DNA from: an uncultured Bacteroidia bacterium
GTDB lineage: Bacteria > Bacteroidota > Bacteroidia > NS11-12g > UBA9320
Reading direction: 5' to 3'
Length of the DNA stretch: 64,000 nucleotides
Assembly (NCBI GenBank): GCA_943789165.1
Contig: CALSTB010000005.1
Span: 789,827 to 853,826, forward strand
Below, one piece after another: positions 8,475-16,942 of this stretch. Position 1 is the stretch's first letter. The number at the start of each line of letters is the position of its first letter. Made by a program: the position numbers and the translations under genes. The notes under the pieces are model-generated. The model had not been told where the DNA came from, did not search any database, and saw only the letters and a list, made by a program, of their open reading frames with translations.

Positions 8475-9857
8475 TTATAATTGAAATTGTTCGTCCAAAT
8501 GAGGGATGTCAATCGCCTGAAAATCAGACTGTAATACCTGCCTAATGTCTTCAAGGCTTGATTCTTCTCCATGACTTAAAAACACCCGCTTCAATTGACT
8601 AGCTTCCTTAACTGATTTGAAATAGTCCACCAATCCTTTTTGATCTGGATGAGCAGAGAAAACATCTGTTCTTGAAATCTTTGCATAAACAGTTCGATCT
8701 TGTCTATTCACCCTAACTTGTTTTTGCCCTTCAAGTAAAGAAGCGCCTAGTGTGCCTGGCGTGCAATACCCTGCAATGAGGATGGTGCATTGAGGGTTTT
8801 GTATGTTGTTTGCAATGTGGCGCTGTATCCTGCCCCCATCTAGCATACCAGCCGACGAAACAATGATACTAGGTTCGTAATACCGAAGCATTTCTTCTTC
8901 ATCAGCCTTGTCTTCTACAATATCCAAGAATGGAAATCGAAATAAGTCTCGATATTCTTGAACAAAGTCTTTGGCTTCTTCATTCAAATATGCAATGTAT
9001 TTGTCGTGAATATGACCACTATTAATGCCTAAAGGGCTATCGGTAAAGACACGTATTGGCTTTATTTCTCCAGATCTAAACAGTCTGTTTAACGCAAATA
9101 AGATGGCCTGGGTTCTACCCACACTAAAGGCAGGAATTATGAGTCTCCCAGGTTGATCAATACACGTTTTTTGAATGTACGTTTTTAGTGTTTCTTCAGC
9201 ACTTCTTTCTTCGATGTGAAACCTAGAACCATAGGTGCCTTCCATAATTAGGAAGTCAAGGTTTTTCATAGGTTCTGGCGCTACTACAATTTTAGCATCT
9301 GACTTACCTAAATCACCTGTAAATCCTATTGTTTTGACCTTGCCATTCTCCTTTATTCGGAACACAATGCTGGCAGCACCAAGAATATGTCCAGCAGGCA
9401 CAAACTCTACTGATACATGGTCTGTTAATTCAAATGGTTTATGAAAAGGCATAGTGACAACACTGTCCAACACATCCATTACTTGTTTGTGTCCAAATAG
9501 TCGTCTAGTTGCTTCTTTCTTTTTACGTTTCTTATTGACCCGTTTGGCTTCGATATTGGCCGAATCTGATAACAGGATATCAATCAAAGCTGCCGTGGGT
9601 TCAGTGCAAAAAACATGGCCTTCAAATCCTTGTGCAAACAAGGTAGGCAAGTTTCCAGAATGATCTATGTGTGCATGCGTCAGAATGACGGCGTCAATGG
9701 CTTCAGGGTCGAAGTTGAAGTTGGCATTGGCCTCCCGTGGCACATCTCTTTCATAGTTTAGACCACAATCAACTAATAGTTTGTAGTTATTCTCTAACTC
9801 CAGTAAATACATACTGCCAGTTACCTGTCGCGCCGCCCCTAAAAAAGATAGTTTCAT
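8475..9857 (-). CDS. Metallo-beta-lactamase / beta-CASP ribonuclease-like protein
   Basis: The 460-residue protein opens with the MBL fold signature: VDCG near residue 30, HAHIDHSG at 61-68 supplying metal ligands H61, H63, D65 and H66, the later metal histidine in GHILG, and FTGDLG. A beta-CASP domain (about 230-370) then carries PAFSVGRTQ, and the last third has SSAGMLDGGRI and the terminal FLSHGE motif. This is the architecture of bacterial relatives of eukaryotic CPSF-73, which act as RNA endo- or exonucleases (family knowledge). It is shorter than RNase J and lacks its extra C-terminal domain. It is monocistronic between gyrA and the porX operon. The substrate RNA is unknown. Confidence 0.85.
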   Translation of the reverse strand: MKLSFLGAARQVTGSMYLLELENNYKLLVDCGLNYERDVPREANANFNFDPEAIDAVILTHAHIDHSGNLPTLFAQGFEGHVFCTEPTAALIDILLSDSANIEAKRVNKKRKKKEATRRLFGHKQVMDVLDSVVTMPFHKPFELTDHVSVEFVPAGHILGAASIVFRIKENGKVKTIGFTGDLGKSDAKIVVAPEPMKNLDFLIMEGTYGSRFHIEERSAEETLKTYIQKTCIDQPGRLIIPAFSVGRTQAILFALNRLFRSGEIKPIRVFTDSPLGINSGHIHDKYIAYLNEEAKDFVQEYRDLFRFPFLDIVEDKADEEEMLRYYEPSIIVSSAGMLDGGRIQRHIANNIQNPQCTILIAGYCTPGTLGASLLEGQKQVRVNRQDRTVYAKISRTDVFSAHPDQKGLVDYFKSVKEASQLKRVFLSHGEESSLEDIRQVLQSDFQAIDIPHLDEQFQL

Positions 9858-9972
9858 TTAAAGCGTGCAAAGGAAAGCATTTCATTGGATTATGGATATC
9901 CATTCTTGGATTTTTGACCACCGTTTTAAATCGATATTACTATATGAACTTTATTGTGCTTTCAACACGGAA

Positions 9973-11127
9973 CTACTTGTGTTGAATAATAACCGGCGAC
10001 GTAATCACTGCACCAGTCTTCATAACTATTCGAACGAAATAACTTCCAGACACAACATGTGTTGTGTTTATTATGGTTGTGGGATGAGATGGTTTGTCAA
10101 AGAAGACAATTCTGCCAAATACATCTACAAGTTCAACTGATTCAGCCTCATTTTTTAGTTCGACATGGATTTGATCAGTTGCAGGGTTGGGAAACAACCT
10201 AAACTGACTTCTTACAACCTCCTTAACGGATACAAATGAATCCACTTGAGCGAAGTATAAAGTTGAGGCCATTGTTAGCCTAACAGCCTGTTTAAAAGAA
10301 ACCGTATCCATGTTCCCGAATGTGTCGGCTAAACTATGCCCAAATACATCTGATGCGCTTTGATACAATCCGGTGATGACATACCCCTGCTTTTCAAATG
10401 GGACGTAATCACTTAGAAAAGCATTGCTAATTTCAGGTTGTAATGTGGTATACAGCTTGCATAAGGAGGCAATGGTGTCAGTCAGTAAATAACTTAACGC
10501 GTTATTAAAACTTGGATCATTTTCTTCGTCACGTTCACAGGTAATTTTATCATTATCAGGCTGTCCAAAAGATCCGCCGATTTGATCAATGTTTAAAACC
10601 ATATACAAATTGGTGTCGCAATTTTGTCCGCCGAGTACTTGCCAAACATGGTAGTTACTCCCTTTAAATCCATCCTCTTCCCTATCAAAATTGATGAAAA
10701 TTACACCTCTATTCGTCTTTAAATCTTTGATGAGCCTTGCCGTTTCTAAAATAGCGGCAACACCAGAACCGTTGTCATTTGCGCCCGGACCATTTCGCGT
10801 ATCGTAGTGACCACAAACAATAATATACTTTGACGACACACCTGGTTTAGTGACGACAACATTGCGAACGACACTCCCATCTTGAATAAATGAATCAACA
10901 CGAATGGAGTCGTATCCGTACGACTCATACGCATCTATCAACCAATTAAACGTGTTGGTTTTTGCTTGACTTCCATGCGATTTGATACCAAATGATTCGA
11001 ATTCTTTAACCAAGGTTGTCGCATGCTCTATCTCAGCTAATTTTTGATTGAGTTTTGGACTATAAGTCTGACCAGAAACAGTCAAACCAGCAATAATTAC
11101 ATGAAAGAATAGTAAGCCGCGAATCAC
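9973..11127 (-). CDS. Secreted M28 zinc aminopeptidase with T9SS type A sorting domain
   Basis: The 384-residue product has a signal peptide (MIRGLLFFHVIIAGLTVSGQ). Its M28-family metallopeptidase domain shows GHYDTR, GANDNGSGVAAILE and FINFDREEDGFKGS, which contain the zinc-binding H and D and the catalytic/ligand E-E. The C-terminal 70 residues begin QFRLFPNPATDQIHVEL and end in a short basic tail, the type A C-terminal signal for export through the type IX secretion system. The enzyme is therefore expected on the surface or outside, releasing N-terminal amino acids. Its start overlaps the tsaE stop by 4 nt, placing it in the porX-tsaE operon. A small 8-bp inverted repeat (9961-9968 / 9979-9986) surrounds the stop codon. 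Confidence 0.9.
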   Translation of the reverse strand: MIRGLLFFHVIIAGLTVSGQTYSPKLNQKLAEIEHATTLVKEFESFGIKSHGSQAKTNTFNWLIDAYESYGYDSIRVDSFIQDGSVVRNVVVTKPGVSSKYIIVCGHYDTRNGPGANDNGSGVAAILETARLIKDLKTNRGVIFINFDREEDGFKGSNYHVWQVLGGQNCDTNLYMVLNIDQIGGSFGQPDNDKITCERDEENDPSFNNALSYLLTDTIASLCKLYTTLQPEISNAFLSDYVPFEKQGYVITGLYQSASDVFGHSLADTFGNMDTVSFKQAVRLTMASTLYFAQVDSFVSVKEVVRSQFRLFPNPATDQIHVELKNEAESVELVDVFGRIVFFDKPSHPTTIINTTHVVSGSYFVRIVMKTGAVITSPVIIQHK

Positions 11128-11537
11128 TTAACAAAAATACGCCGAGACATTGATTTTTCTATGGTTATAGATACCTCCGAACAATCATAGTCGTGCCATA
11201 TTTCTTCAGCCATTTCGGGCCATTCTACCAGACATATCTTGCCAGAATCTAGAATCTCTGGCAAACCAAACTCGTATATTTCGGCAACATCTTTTATTCT
11301 ATACAAATCGATGTGGTAGAGTATATCGTCCGCCGTTTCATATTGATTAACCAAGCTAAAACTTGGACTGCTCATGCTGGAGGTGACGCCCAAATGCTTG
11401 CCAATTTGTTTAACCAGTGTTGTTTTACCAGCACCTAAATCTCCATGAAAAAGTACAATGTTGTTTGCTGAAAGTATCGGCCAAAGGTCTTTGACCACTT
11501 TCGGCAATTCCGATTCATTAGAAACGTCAAAAGTCAT
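11124..11537 (-). CDS. tsaE: tRNA threonylcarbamoyladenosine biosynthesis ATPase TsaE
   Basis: The 137-residue protein carries Walker A HGDLGAGKTTLVKQIG, the following SPSFSLVNQY segment, LYHIDLYR and the C-terminal LVEWPE, all hallmarks of TsaE (YjeE). It works with TsaB and TsaD to make the t6A modification at position 37 of ANN-decoding tRNAs. Its start shares one base with the porX stop (TAATG) and its stop overlaps the start of the M28 gene by 4 nt, so translation of the three genes is probably coupled. The length is normal. Confidence 0.93.
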   Translation of the reverse strand: MTFDVSNESELPKVVKDLWPILSANNIVLFHGDLGAGKTTLVKQIGKHLGVTSSMSSPSFSLVNQYETADDILYHIDLYRIKDVAEIYEFGLPEILDSGKICLVEWPEMAEEIWHDYDCSEVSITIEKSMSRRIFVK

Positions 11538-13090
11538 TACTTGCTTGATAATTTGATAAACGGAATCATCATCTCCTCAATACTAATACCACCATGCTGA
11601 ATGGTGTTTTTATAATATTTGGCGTAATGGTTTAAGTTGTTCGGGTAGACGAAAAAATCCGCGTTTTTACAAAAAATAAAGTTGGAACTTAAGTGTTGCA
11701 CAGGCAAACCAGCTTTGTGTGGTTCTTCAATTAAAAACACCTCTTTGCTCTTAAAATCTAGGTTTCTACCTGTTTTATATCTTAAGTTGGTCGTGGTTTT
11801 TCTGTCACCAATCACCTTAACAGGGTTGGTTACTTTCACAGAGCCATGATCTGTTGTGATAATCACCTTTGCTTTCTTTTCTGCAATTCTTTTTAATGCG
11901 TCGTATAGTGGACTGTGTTCGAACCACGACAGTGTAAGAGAGCGATAAGCCGCTTCGTCTTCAGCTAATTCGCGCATTACCTTGTTGTCGGTTCTGGCAT
12001 GAGACAGTGTATCGACAAAATTGTAGACAATGACATTAAAATCGTTATCGAAAAGGTTGGGTATGTCTTCTACCAAATCCTTTCCTTGGTTTAAGTGAAT
12101 GATTTTGGTGTAACTCGTTTTAGCATCTACCCTCAATCTCTTTAAGGTATCACGCAGGAAGTCTTCTTCATGTAGGTTTTTACCGCCTTCTTCCTCGTCG
12201 TTACTCCATTTATTTGGAAATCTTTTTTCTATATCCGAAGGAAGTAATCCGGCAAACAAACTATTTCGACAATACTGGGTAGTCGTTGGCAAAATACTTA
12301 GATATAAGTCTTCATCGTCGACACTAAATAAAGACGAAACCAAAGGCTGAATGAACTTCCATTGATCGAAACGTAAGTTGTCAATCAGGAAAAGAAATAC
12401 GGGCTCCTCCCCTCCTAACTCCGGTACAATCGAGCGATGCATCAACGTATGTGACATGATAGGCGCCTCCGCATTGTCATAATCAAGAAACTTCACGTAG
12501 TTCTTCTCAATATACTTTGCGAACTCACGATTGGTTTCATTTTTCTGCGTTTCCATCACCTCTTCCATCCCAGTCTCATTGCTTTTTTGAATCTCCAATT
12601 CGTAATACACCATTTTTTTATAAATGGCTTTCCATTTATCGAAATCCAAATGGTCCATTAGTGCCATCATGATATTCCTAAATTCTTGTTGGTATTTAGA
12701 AGTTACCTTTTCGGTCACTAGTCTTTTGTTGTCGACAATCTTTTTAATCGAAAGTAGTATCTGACTTGGGTTTACTGGTTTTATCAAATAATCTTCAATC
12801 TTCGATCCGATCGCATCCTCCATGATATGCTCTTCCTCACTTTTTGTGATCATCACAATCGGTAGGTTTTCTCTTATTTCTTTGATTTGATTTAAGGCAT
12901 CAAGTCCACTGATACCAGGCATGTTCTCATCTAAGAACACGAGATCGTATTGGTCTTTTTGAACAAATTCTACAGCGTCAATACCGTTGTTCACGGTAGT
13001 TACGTCGTATCCTTTAGATTCTAGAAATAAGATATGCGGCTTAAGGAGTTCGATTTCATCGTCGGCCCAAAGTATTTTGATTTTTGACAT
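11537..13090 (-). CDS. porX: PorX: response regulator with PglZ (alkaline phosphatase superfamily) effector domain
   Basis: The 517-residue protein has an N-terminal receiver domain with acidic pair D10-D11, phospho-acceptor D54 in LVFLDENMPG and the later K in the LIKPVNP motif. A helical linker leads to a C-terminal PglZ domain with LFLIDNLRFDQW, the nucleophile region LPTTTQYCRNS and the metal-binding ITTDHGS. This is the architecture of PorX, which works with the sensor kinase PorY and sigma factor SigP to control T9SS genes in Porphyromonas (established knowledge); PglZ domains of PorX hydrolyse nucleotide second messengers. The window also contains at least four probable T9SS cargo genes. 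PorX heads the tsaE-M28 operon; no porY is nearby. Confidence 0.93.
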   Translation of the reverse strand: MSKIKILWADDEIELLKPHILFLESKGYDVTTVNNGIDAVEFVQKDQYDLVFLDENMPGISGLDALNQIKEIRENLPIVMITKSEEEHIMEDAIGSKIEDYLIKPVNPSQILLSIKKIVDNKRLVTEKVTSKYQQEFRNIMMALMDHLDFDKWKAIYKKMVYYELEIQKSNETGMEEVMETQKNETNREFAKYIEKNYVKFLDYDNAEAPIMSHTLMHRSIVPELGGEEPVFLFLIDNLRFDQWKFIQPLVSSLFSVDDEDLYLSILPTTTQYCRNSLFAGLLPSDIEKRFPNKWSNDEEEGGKNLHEEDFLRDTLKRLRVDAKTSYTKIIHLNQGKDLVEDIPNLFDNDFNVIVYNFVDTLSHARTDNKVMRELAEDEAAYRSLTLSWFEHSPLYDALKRIAEKKAKVIITTDHGSVKVTNPVKVIGDRKTTTNLRYKTGRNLDFKSKEVFLIEEPHKAGLPVQHLSSNFIFCKNADFFVYPNNLNHYAKYYKNTIQHGGISIEEMMIPFIKLSSK

Positions 13091-13218
13091 TAAATAGGGT
13101 TCAATTCAAGTAATAACTGCAAAGCTGGTTTGCTTAGTACAAGGTTACGCAACCTATGGACAAAATAACGGGTATTACAGACAAAAATCTATAAGTCATA
13201 CATTTTGTGAAACAAGCT

Positions 13219-13226
13219 TAGTTTTG
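13219..13226 (+). promoter_or_regulatory. Bacteroidota -7 box (TAGTTTTG) next to the GTG start
   Basis: TAGTTTTG fits TAnnTTTG exactly and ends 5 nt before the GTG start at 13232. The spacing predicts transcription starting at or beside the start codon. A TTTG at 13204-13207 is too close (11 nt) to be a normal -33 element. Confidence 0.5.
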
Positions 13227-13231
13227 CATCT

Positions 13232-14449
13232 GTGAATAAGAAAAAAATTATTAACGACCCAGTTTATGGGTTTATATCTATCCATAGTGAATTGGTATTT
13301 GATCTTATTGAGCACCCCTACTTTCAACGTTTAAGGCGTATTAAGCAGCTAGGACTAACCAATTTAGTGTATCCAGGAGCGAATCATACGAGATTCCATC
13401 ACGCACTAGGTGCAATGCATTTAATGACCAAAGCGATATTGGTTTTAAGGTCTAAAGGTGTCCAAATCAACGATGAGGAACTAGAATCGGCTCAAATTGC
13501 CATTTTATTACATGATATTGGTCATGGACCTTTTAGTCATGTAATGGAACACGCCTTTGTTCACAACGTGGCTCATGAATCTATCTCTTTGGCATTCATG
13601 AATTATTTGAATGATGAATTTGGTGGAAGACTCGAAACTGCCATTAACATTTTCAAAGGGACGTACAAAAAGAACTTCTTGCATCAACTGGTATCGAGCC
13701 AGTTAGACGTGGATAGACTCGACTACCTAACCAGGGACAGTTTTTACACGGGTGTTTCTGAGGGAATTGTTGGGTTGGAAAGAATTATAGAAATGTTGAA
13801 CGTCGAAAATGACCAATTGGTTATTGACGAAAAAGGAATTTACTCTGTCGAGAAATTTATAGTCGCTCGCCGCTTGATGTATTGGCAAGTATATCTTCAT
13901 AAAACGGCTGTAGCTGCAGATTGTGTACTTCAAAATGCGCTAAAAAGAGCACGTGAATTGAGTCTGTCAGGCAAGCAAATCTTTAGTCTGCCAAACGTGG
14001 CGTTCTTTCTACATAATTTTATTGATGGCAAGTCAATCGCCGAGGACATCACCGTGTTGAATCGCTTTAGTCAGTTAGACGATTTAGACATAATGGTATG
14101 TTTAAAGAATTGGCAGGATGACGAGGATGAAGTGCTGTCATACCTCTCTAAAAGCTTGATCAATCGTCGGTTACCAGGCATTGTTATTCAAGACAAGCCA
14201 ATGGAAACGTCAGATTTAGCTGCGCTACAGCAACAAACAGCAGAACGTTTGAAGATTGATGTTTCGTTGGCCAAATACGTTGTCACGACTGGAGAACTGC
14301 GTAATGCAGCTTATCAATCTCAGAACGAAAACATCATCATTCGAAAAAAATCTGGTGAATTAATTGACCTGGCAACAGCCTCAGTAAATTACAATTTTGT
14401 GAGTGCCAATAGCGTAGCCACAAAGTATTTCGTTTGTAGGCCAAAATAA
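13232..14449 (+). CDS. HD-domain phosphohydrolase (COG1078 / dGTPase-like)
   Basis: The 405-residue protein starts at a GTG, as no nearby in-frame ATG preserves the conserved N-terminus NDPVYGFISIHSELVFDLIEHPYFQRLRRIKQLG. The metal-binding HD core is seen in RFHHALGAMHLM, LLHDIGHGPFSHVMEH and, later, LDVDRLDYLTRDSFYTGV. This matches the COG1078 HD phosphohydrolases, relatives of dNTP triphosphohydrolases; the exact nucleotide substrate is not known. It is divergent from porX (141 bp gap) and followed 28 bp later by lpxD, whose promoter overlaps its 3' end. Confidence 0.88.
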   Translation: MNKKKIINDPVYGFISIHSELVFDLIEHPYFQRLRRIKQLGLTNLVYPGANHTRFHHALGAMHLMTKAILVLRSKGVQINDEELESAQIAILLHDIGHGPFSHVMEHAFVHNVAHESISLAFMNYLNDEFGGRLETAINIFKGTYKKNFLHQLVSSQLDVDRLDYLTRDSFYTGVSEGIVGLERIIEMLNVENDQLVIDEKGIYSVEKFIVARRLMYWQVYLHKTAVAADCVLQNALKRARELSLSGKQIFSLPNVAFFLHNFIDGKSIAEDITVLNRFSQLDDLDIMVCLKNWQDDEDEVLSYLSKSLINRRLPGIVIQDKPMETSDLAALQQQTAERLKIDVSLAKYVVTTGELRNAAYQSQNENIIIRKKSGELIDLATASVNYNFVSANSVATKYFVCRPK

Positions 14450-14460
14450 TTTTACCTTTG
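14433..14460 (+). promoter_or_regulatory. Promoter for the lpx cluster (TTTG-N16-TACCTTTG)
   Basis: A -33 TTTG at 14433-14436 and a perfect -7 TACCTTTG at 14453-14460 are separated by 16 nt. They overlap the end of the HD gene and lie 17 nt before the TTG start of lpxD, so lpxD and the genes after it can be transcribed separately from the HD gene. Confidence 0.6.
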
Positions 14461-14477
14461 CCTCAAAGTAAGAAAAA

Positions 14478-15518
14478 TTGAGAGATCTTTTGGTTGCCGA
14501 GTTGGCTGATTTTCTGGGTGGTACGCTTTCAGGCCCATCGACTAAAACTGTTTTCGGTGTGTCAAAAATTGACCAATCTATTCCCGGATCACTTACTTTT
14601 TTGGCCAATTCGAAGTATGAAGAATTCATTTATTCCACGGAAGCTTCTGCTGTGTTGGTTAAATCAGATTTTGAGGCCAAACCAGGTCTTGAAAAAACCC
14701 TGATACATGTTGAAGATCCGTATATGGCATTTTGTGCTGTATTAAACAGATACTTTAACCCAGGCGTGTCTAAATCTGGAATTGAGCAAGGAGCTGTGGT
14801 GTCTGAAACATCTACCGTTGGAGAAAATTGTTACATCGGCGCCAACACATACATCGATGCTCATTGCAAGATTGGAAACAATGTAAAAATATTCCCCAAT
14901 TGTTTTATTGGCTCAGGTGTCACCATAGGTGATGATTGCCTTATTTATGCCAATGTAAGTGTATACAATGACACACAAATTGGCGAGTCAACGATTATTC
15001 ATTCAGGAACGGTTGTAGGAAGTGATGGATTTGGTCATGCACCTCAGAAAGATGGAACGTACGTCAAAATTCCTCAAATAGGGAATGTCATTATTGGTGA
15101 TCGCGTTGAAATTGGCTCAAACTGTAGCATCGACAGAGCTACCATGGGCTCAACCATTATTCATGATGGTGTTCGGTTAGATAATTTAATTCAAGTGGCT
15201 CACAATGTTGAAATTGGGGCCAATACCGTTATCGCTGCACTGACAGGGGTTTCAGGAAGTACGACGCTCGGCCCAAACTGTGTTGTAGGCGGTCAAGTTG
15301 GTTTTGCCGGACATATATCCGTTGCAAAAGGAACACAGATTGGCGCTCAAAGCGGTTTAGGGAAGTCTGTTACGGAGGAAAACACGAGGTTGTTTGGCTC
15401 TCCGGTTCAGCCTTTAAAAGATGAGCTTAAAAGCCAAGTAGTTTTTAGAGACCTACCAAACCTGAAAGCCAAAGTAGATTTATTAGAAAAGTTAGTAATC
15501 AAAAACAAAGAAGAGTAA
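14478..15518 (+). CDS. lpxD: UDP-3-O-(3-hydroxyacyl)glucosamine N-acyltransferase LpxD
   Basis: The 346-residue enzyme adds the N-linked 3-hydroxyacyl chain in lipid A synthesis, on the cytoplasmic side of the inner membrane. The N-terminal uridine-binding domain (LADFLGGTLSG...) is followed by a left-handed beta-helix of hexapeptide repeats (about residues 110-320). The catalytic histidine region is QVAHNVEIGANTVIAALTG, and SDGFGHAP is also diagnostic. The start is a TTG; no better ATG exists before the conserved N-terminus, and a promoter lies just upstream. It heads lpxD-lpxC-fabZ-lpxA with a 1-bp gap to lpxC. Confidence 0.95.
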   Translation: MRDLLVAELADFLGGTLSGPSTKTVFGVSKIDQSIPGSLTFLANSKYEEFIYSTEASAVLVKSDFEAKPGLEKTLIHVEDPYMAFCAVLNRYFNPGVSKSGIEQGAVVSETSTVGENCYIGANTYIDAHCKIGNNVKIFPNCFIGSGVTIGDDCLIYANVSVYNDTQIGESTIIHSGTVVGSDGFGHAPQKDGTYVKIPQIGNVIIGDRVEIGSNCSIDRATMGSTIIHDGVRLDNLIQVAHNVEIGANTVIAALTGVSGSTTLGPNCVVGGQVGFAGHISVAKGTQIGAQSGLGKSVTEENTRLFGSPVQPLKDELKSQVVFRDLPNLKAKVDLLEKLVIKNKEE

Positions 15519-15519
15519 T

Positions 15520-16470
15520 ATGGAGAAGTTGCAAACGACTATAAAAGAGTCTTTTACAGTTTCAGGAACAGGTCTACACACTGGTGGATCGGTAAACATG
15601 ACGTTTTTACCAGCACCTGAGGATCATGGCTATAAGTTTCAACGTGTGGATTTAGAGGGGCAACCCACTGTAGATGCATTGGTTGACTACGTGGTGGACG
15701 TTTCTAGAGGGACTACTCTTGAACAGAATGGCGCGAGAATCAATACGGTAGAGCATGTATTGGCTGCATTGGCTGGATTGGAAATTGACAATGTCTTAAT
15801 CCAATTGGATTCTCCTGAAACACCTATAATGGACGGAAGTTCTGCTCCATTTGTTGCCAAATTGAAGGAAATTGGTATTGTAGATCAAACCAAAGAAAGA
15901 GAATATTTTGAAGTGCCTTACAACATCTCTTATGAAGAGGAAGATCGAGGAGTTGAAATGGTGGCAATGCCCTTAGATGACTATCGATTAACCGTGATGA
16001 TTGATTATAACTCACCGGTATTAGGCAGTCAACATGCATCAATTACCAATTTGAGTGAGTTTGACTCTGAAATATCTAGCTGTAGGACGTTTTGTTTCTT
16101 ACATGAGTTAGAGATGTTAGTAGATAATAACCTAATAAAAGGTGGTGACCTAAACAACGCTATTGTGATTGTGGACCGCGTGATCGAAGACAGTGAACTA
16201 GACCAATTGGCTAAGCTGTTTAACAAGCCAAAAGTAGAAGTAAAAAAAGAAGGCATATTAAACAACGTAGAATTGCGATTCCAAAACGAACCTGCAAGAC
16301 ACAAACTGTTGGATATGATTGGTGATTTAGCTTTGATTGGGACACCTTTGAAGGCCCAAATCATGGCTGCTCGTCCAGGCCACGCAGCAAATGTTGAATT
16401 TGCTAAAAAGATTAAAAAAATTATTGAAAAAAACGAAAAAAGAAGCAGAACGGATGAAAAACGTACCTAA
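15520..16470 (+). CDS. lpxC: UDP-3-O-acyl-N-acetylglucosamine deacetylase LpxC (not fused to FabZ)
   Basis: LpxC is the zinc deacetylase that commits the pathway to lipid A. Key elements are TGLHTG, the zinc ligand and neighbours in NTVEHVLAALAGLEIDN, MDGSSAPF, CRTFCFL, HKLLDMIGD (zinc H and D) and the catalytic GHAAN. At 316 residues it is a complete stand-alone LpxC. In many Bacteroidota LpxC and FabZ form one polypeptide; here the lpxC frame ends in a lysine-rich tail at 16470 while fabZ continues in the +1 frame with a 17-nt overlap. Three A-runs (16414-16420, 16427-16433, 16436-16441) lie at the junction. Losing one A there would restore a fused frame. Confidence 0.95.
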   Translation: MEKLQTTIKESFTVSGTGLHTGGSVNMTFLPAPEDHGYKFQRVDLEGQPTVDALVDYVVDVSRGTTLEQNGARINTVEHVLAALAGLEIDNVLIQLDSPETPIMDGSSAPFVAKLKEIGIVDQTKEREYFEVPYNISYEEEDRGVEMVAMPLDDYRLTVMIDYNSPVLGSQHASITNLSEFDSEISSCRTFCFLHELEMLVDNNLIKGGDLNNAIVIVDRVIEDSELDQLAKLFNKPKVEVKKEGILNNVELRFQNEPARHKLLDMIGDLALIGTPLKAQIMAARPGHAANVEFAKKIKKIIEKNEKRSRTDEKRT

Positions 16471-16927
16471 TTACGATCCCAATGCTGAACCCATATTTAA
16501 TTACCAGCAAATAGAAAAGATATTACCACACACCTTCCCGTTTTTATTGGTAGATAAGGTTATTGAGATTAATGAAAATTCAATCGTTGGTGTAAAAAAC
16601 ATCACGGGTGACCAATATTTCTTTCAAGGACACTTCCCAGGCGAGCCACTAATGCCTGGTGTGCTGCAACTTGAAGCCATGGCGCAAGCTGGTGGAGTTC
16701 TAGTGCTCCATGATAAAGAAGACCCCGCTAAGTGGAGTACATACTTTGTTAAAATTGAAAATGCGAAGTTTAAAGGCAAGGTAGTTCCAGGCGATGCACT
16801 CTTAATTAAGATGGAATTACGAGCACCAATCCGCCGTGGACTATGCCTCATGCATGGTGAAGCATATGTTGGAAGTAAGTTGGTTTGTGAGGCCGATATG
16901 ATGGCCCAAATAGTGGAAAATAAATAA
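16454..16927 (+). CDS. fabZ: 3-hydroxyacyl-ACP dehydratase FabZ
   Basis: From the ATG at 16454 this is a 157-residue hot-dog-fold dehydratase. It dehydrates 3-hydroxyacyl-ACP in fatty acid synthesis, competing with LpxA/LpxD for the same precursor. Signature segments are KILPHTFPFLLVDKV, GHFPGEPLMPGVLQLEAMAQ (catalytic H and E) and later FKGKVVPGD. The same frame is open back to 16391, where it would add a lysine-rich segment resembling the inter-domain linker of fused LpxC-FabZ proteins. It overlaps lpxC by 17 nt, so translational coupling is likely if the frame difference is real. Confidence 0.93.
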   Translation: MKNVPNYDPNAEPIFNYQQIEKILPHTFPFLLVDKVIEINENSIVGVKNITGDQYFFQGHFPGEPLMPGVLQLEAMAQAGGVLVLHDKEDPAKWSTYFVKIENAKFKGKVVPGDALLIKMELRAPIRRGLCLMHGEAYVGSKLVCEADMMAQIVENK

Positions 16928-16929
16928 GT

Positions 16930-16937
16930 TATTTTTG
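16930..16937 (+). promoter_or_regulatory. Perfect -7 box (TATTTTTG) next to the lpxA start
   Basis: TATTTTTG lies just after the fabZ stop and ends 5 nt before the lpxA ATG. No good -33 element is seen 16-23 nt upstream. It could drive an internal leaderless lpxA transcript or be a chance match in an AT-rich gap. Confidence 0.35.
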
Positions 16938-16942
16938 CCGAA

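Noticed and set aside
16391-16470. Programmed -1 ribosomal frameshift joining lpxC to fabZ
   Set aside because: The FabZ frame is +1 relative to LpxC, whereas A-rich slippery sites normally give -1 shifts. A one-base loss or transcriptional slippage would be needed instead, so ribosomal -1 shifting does not fit.
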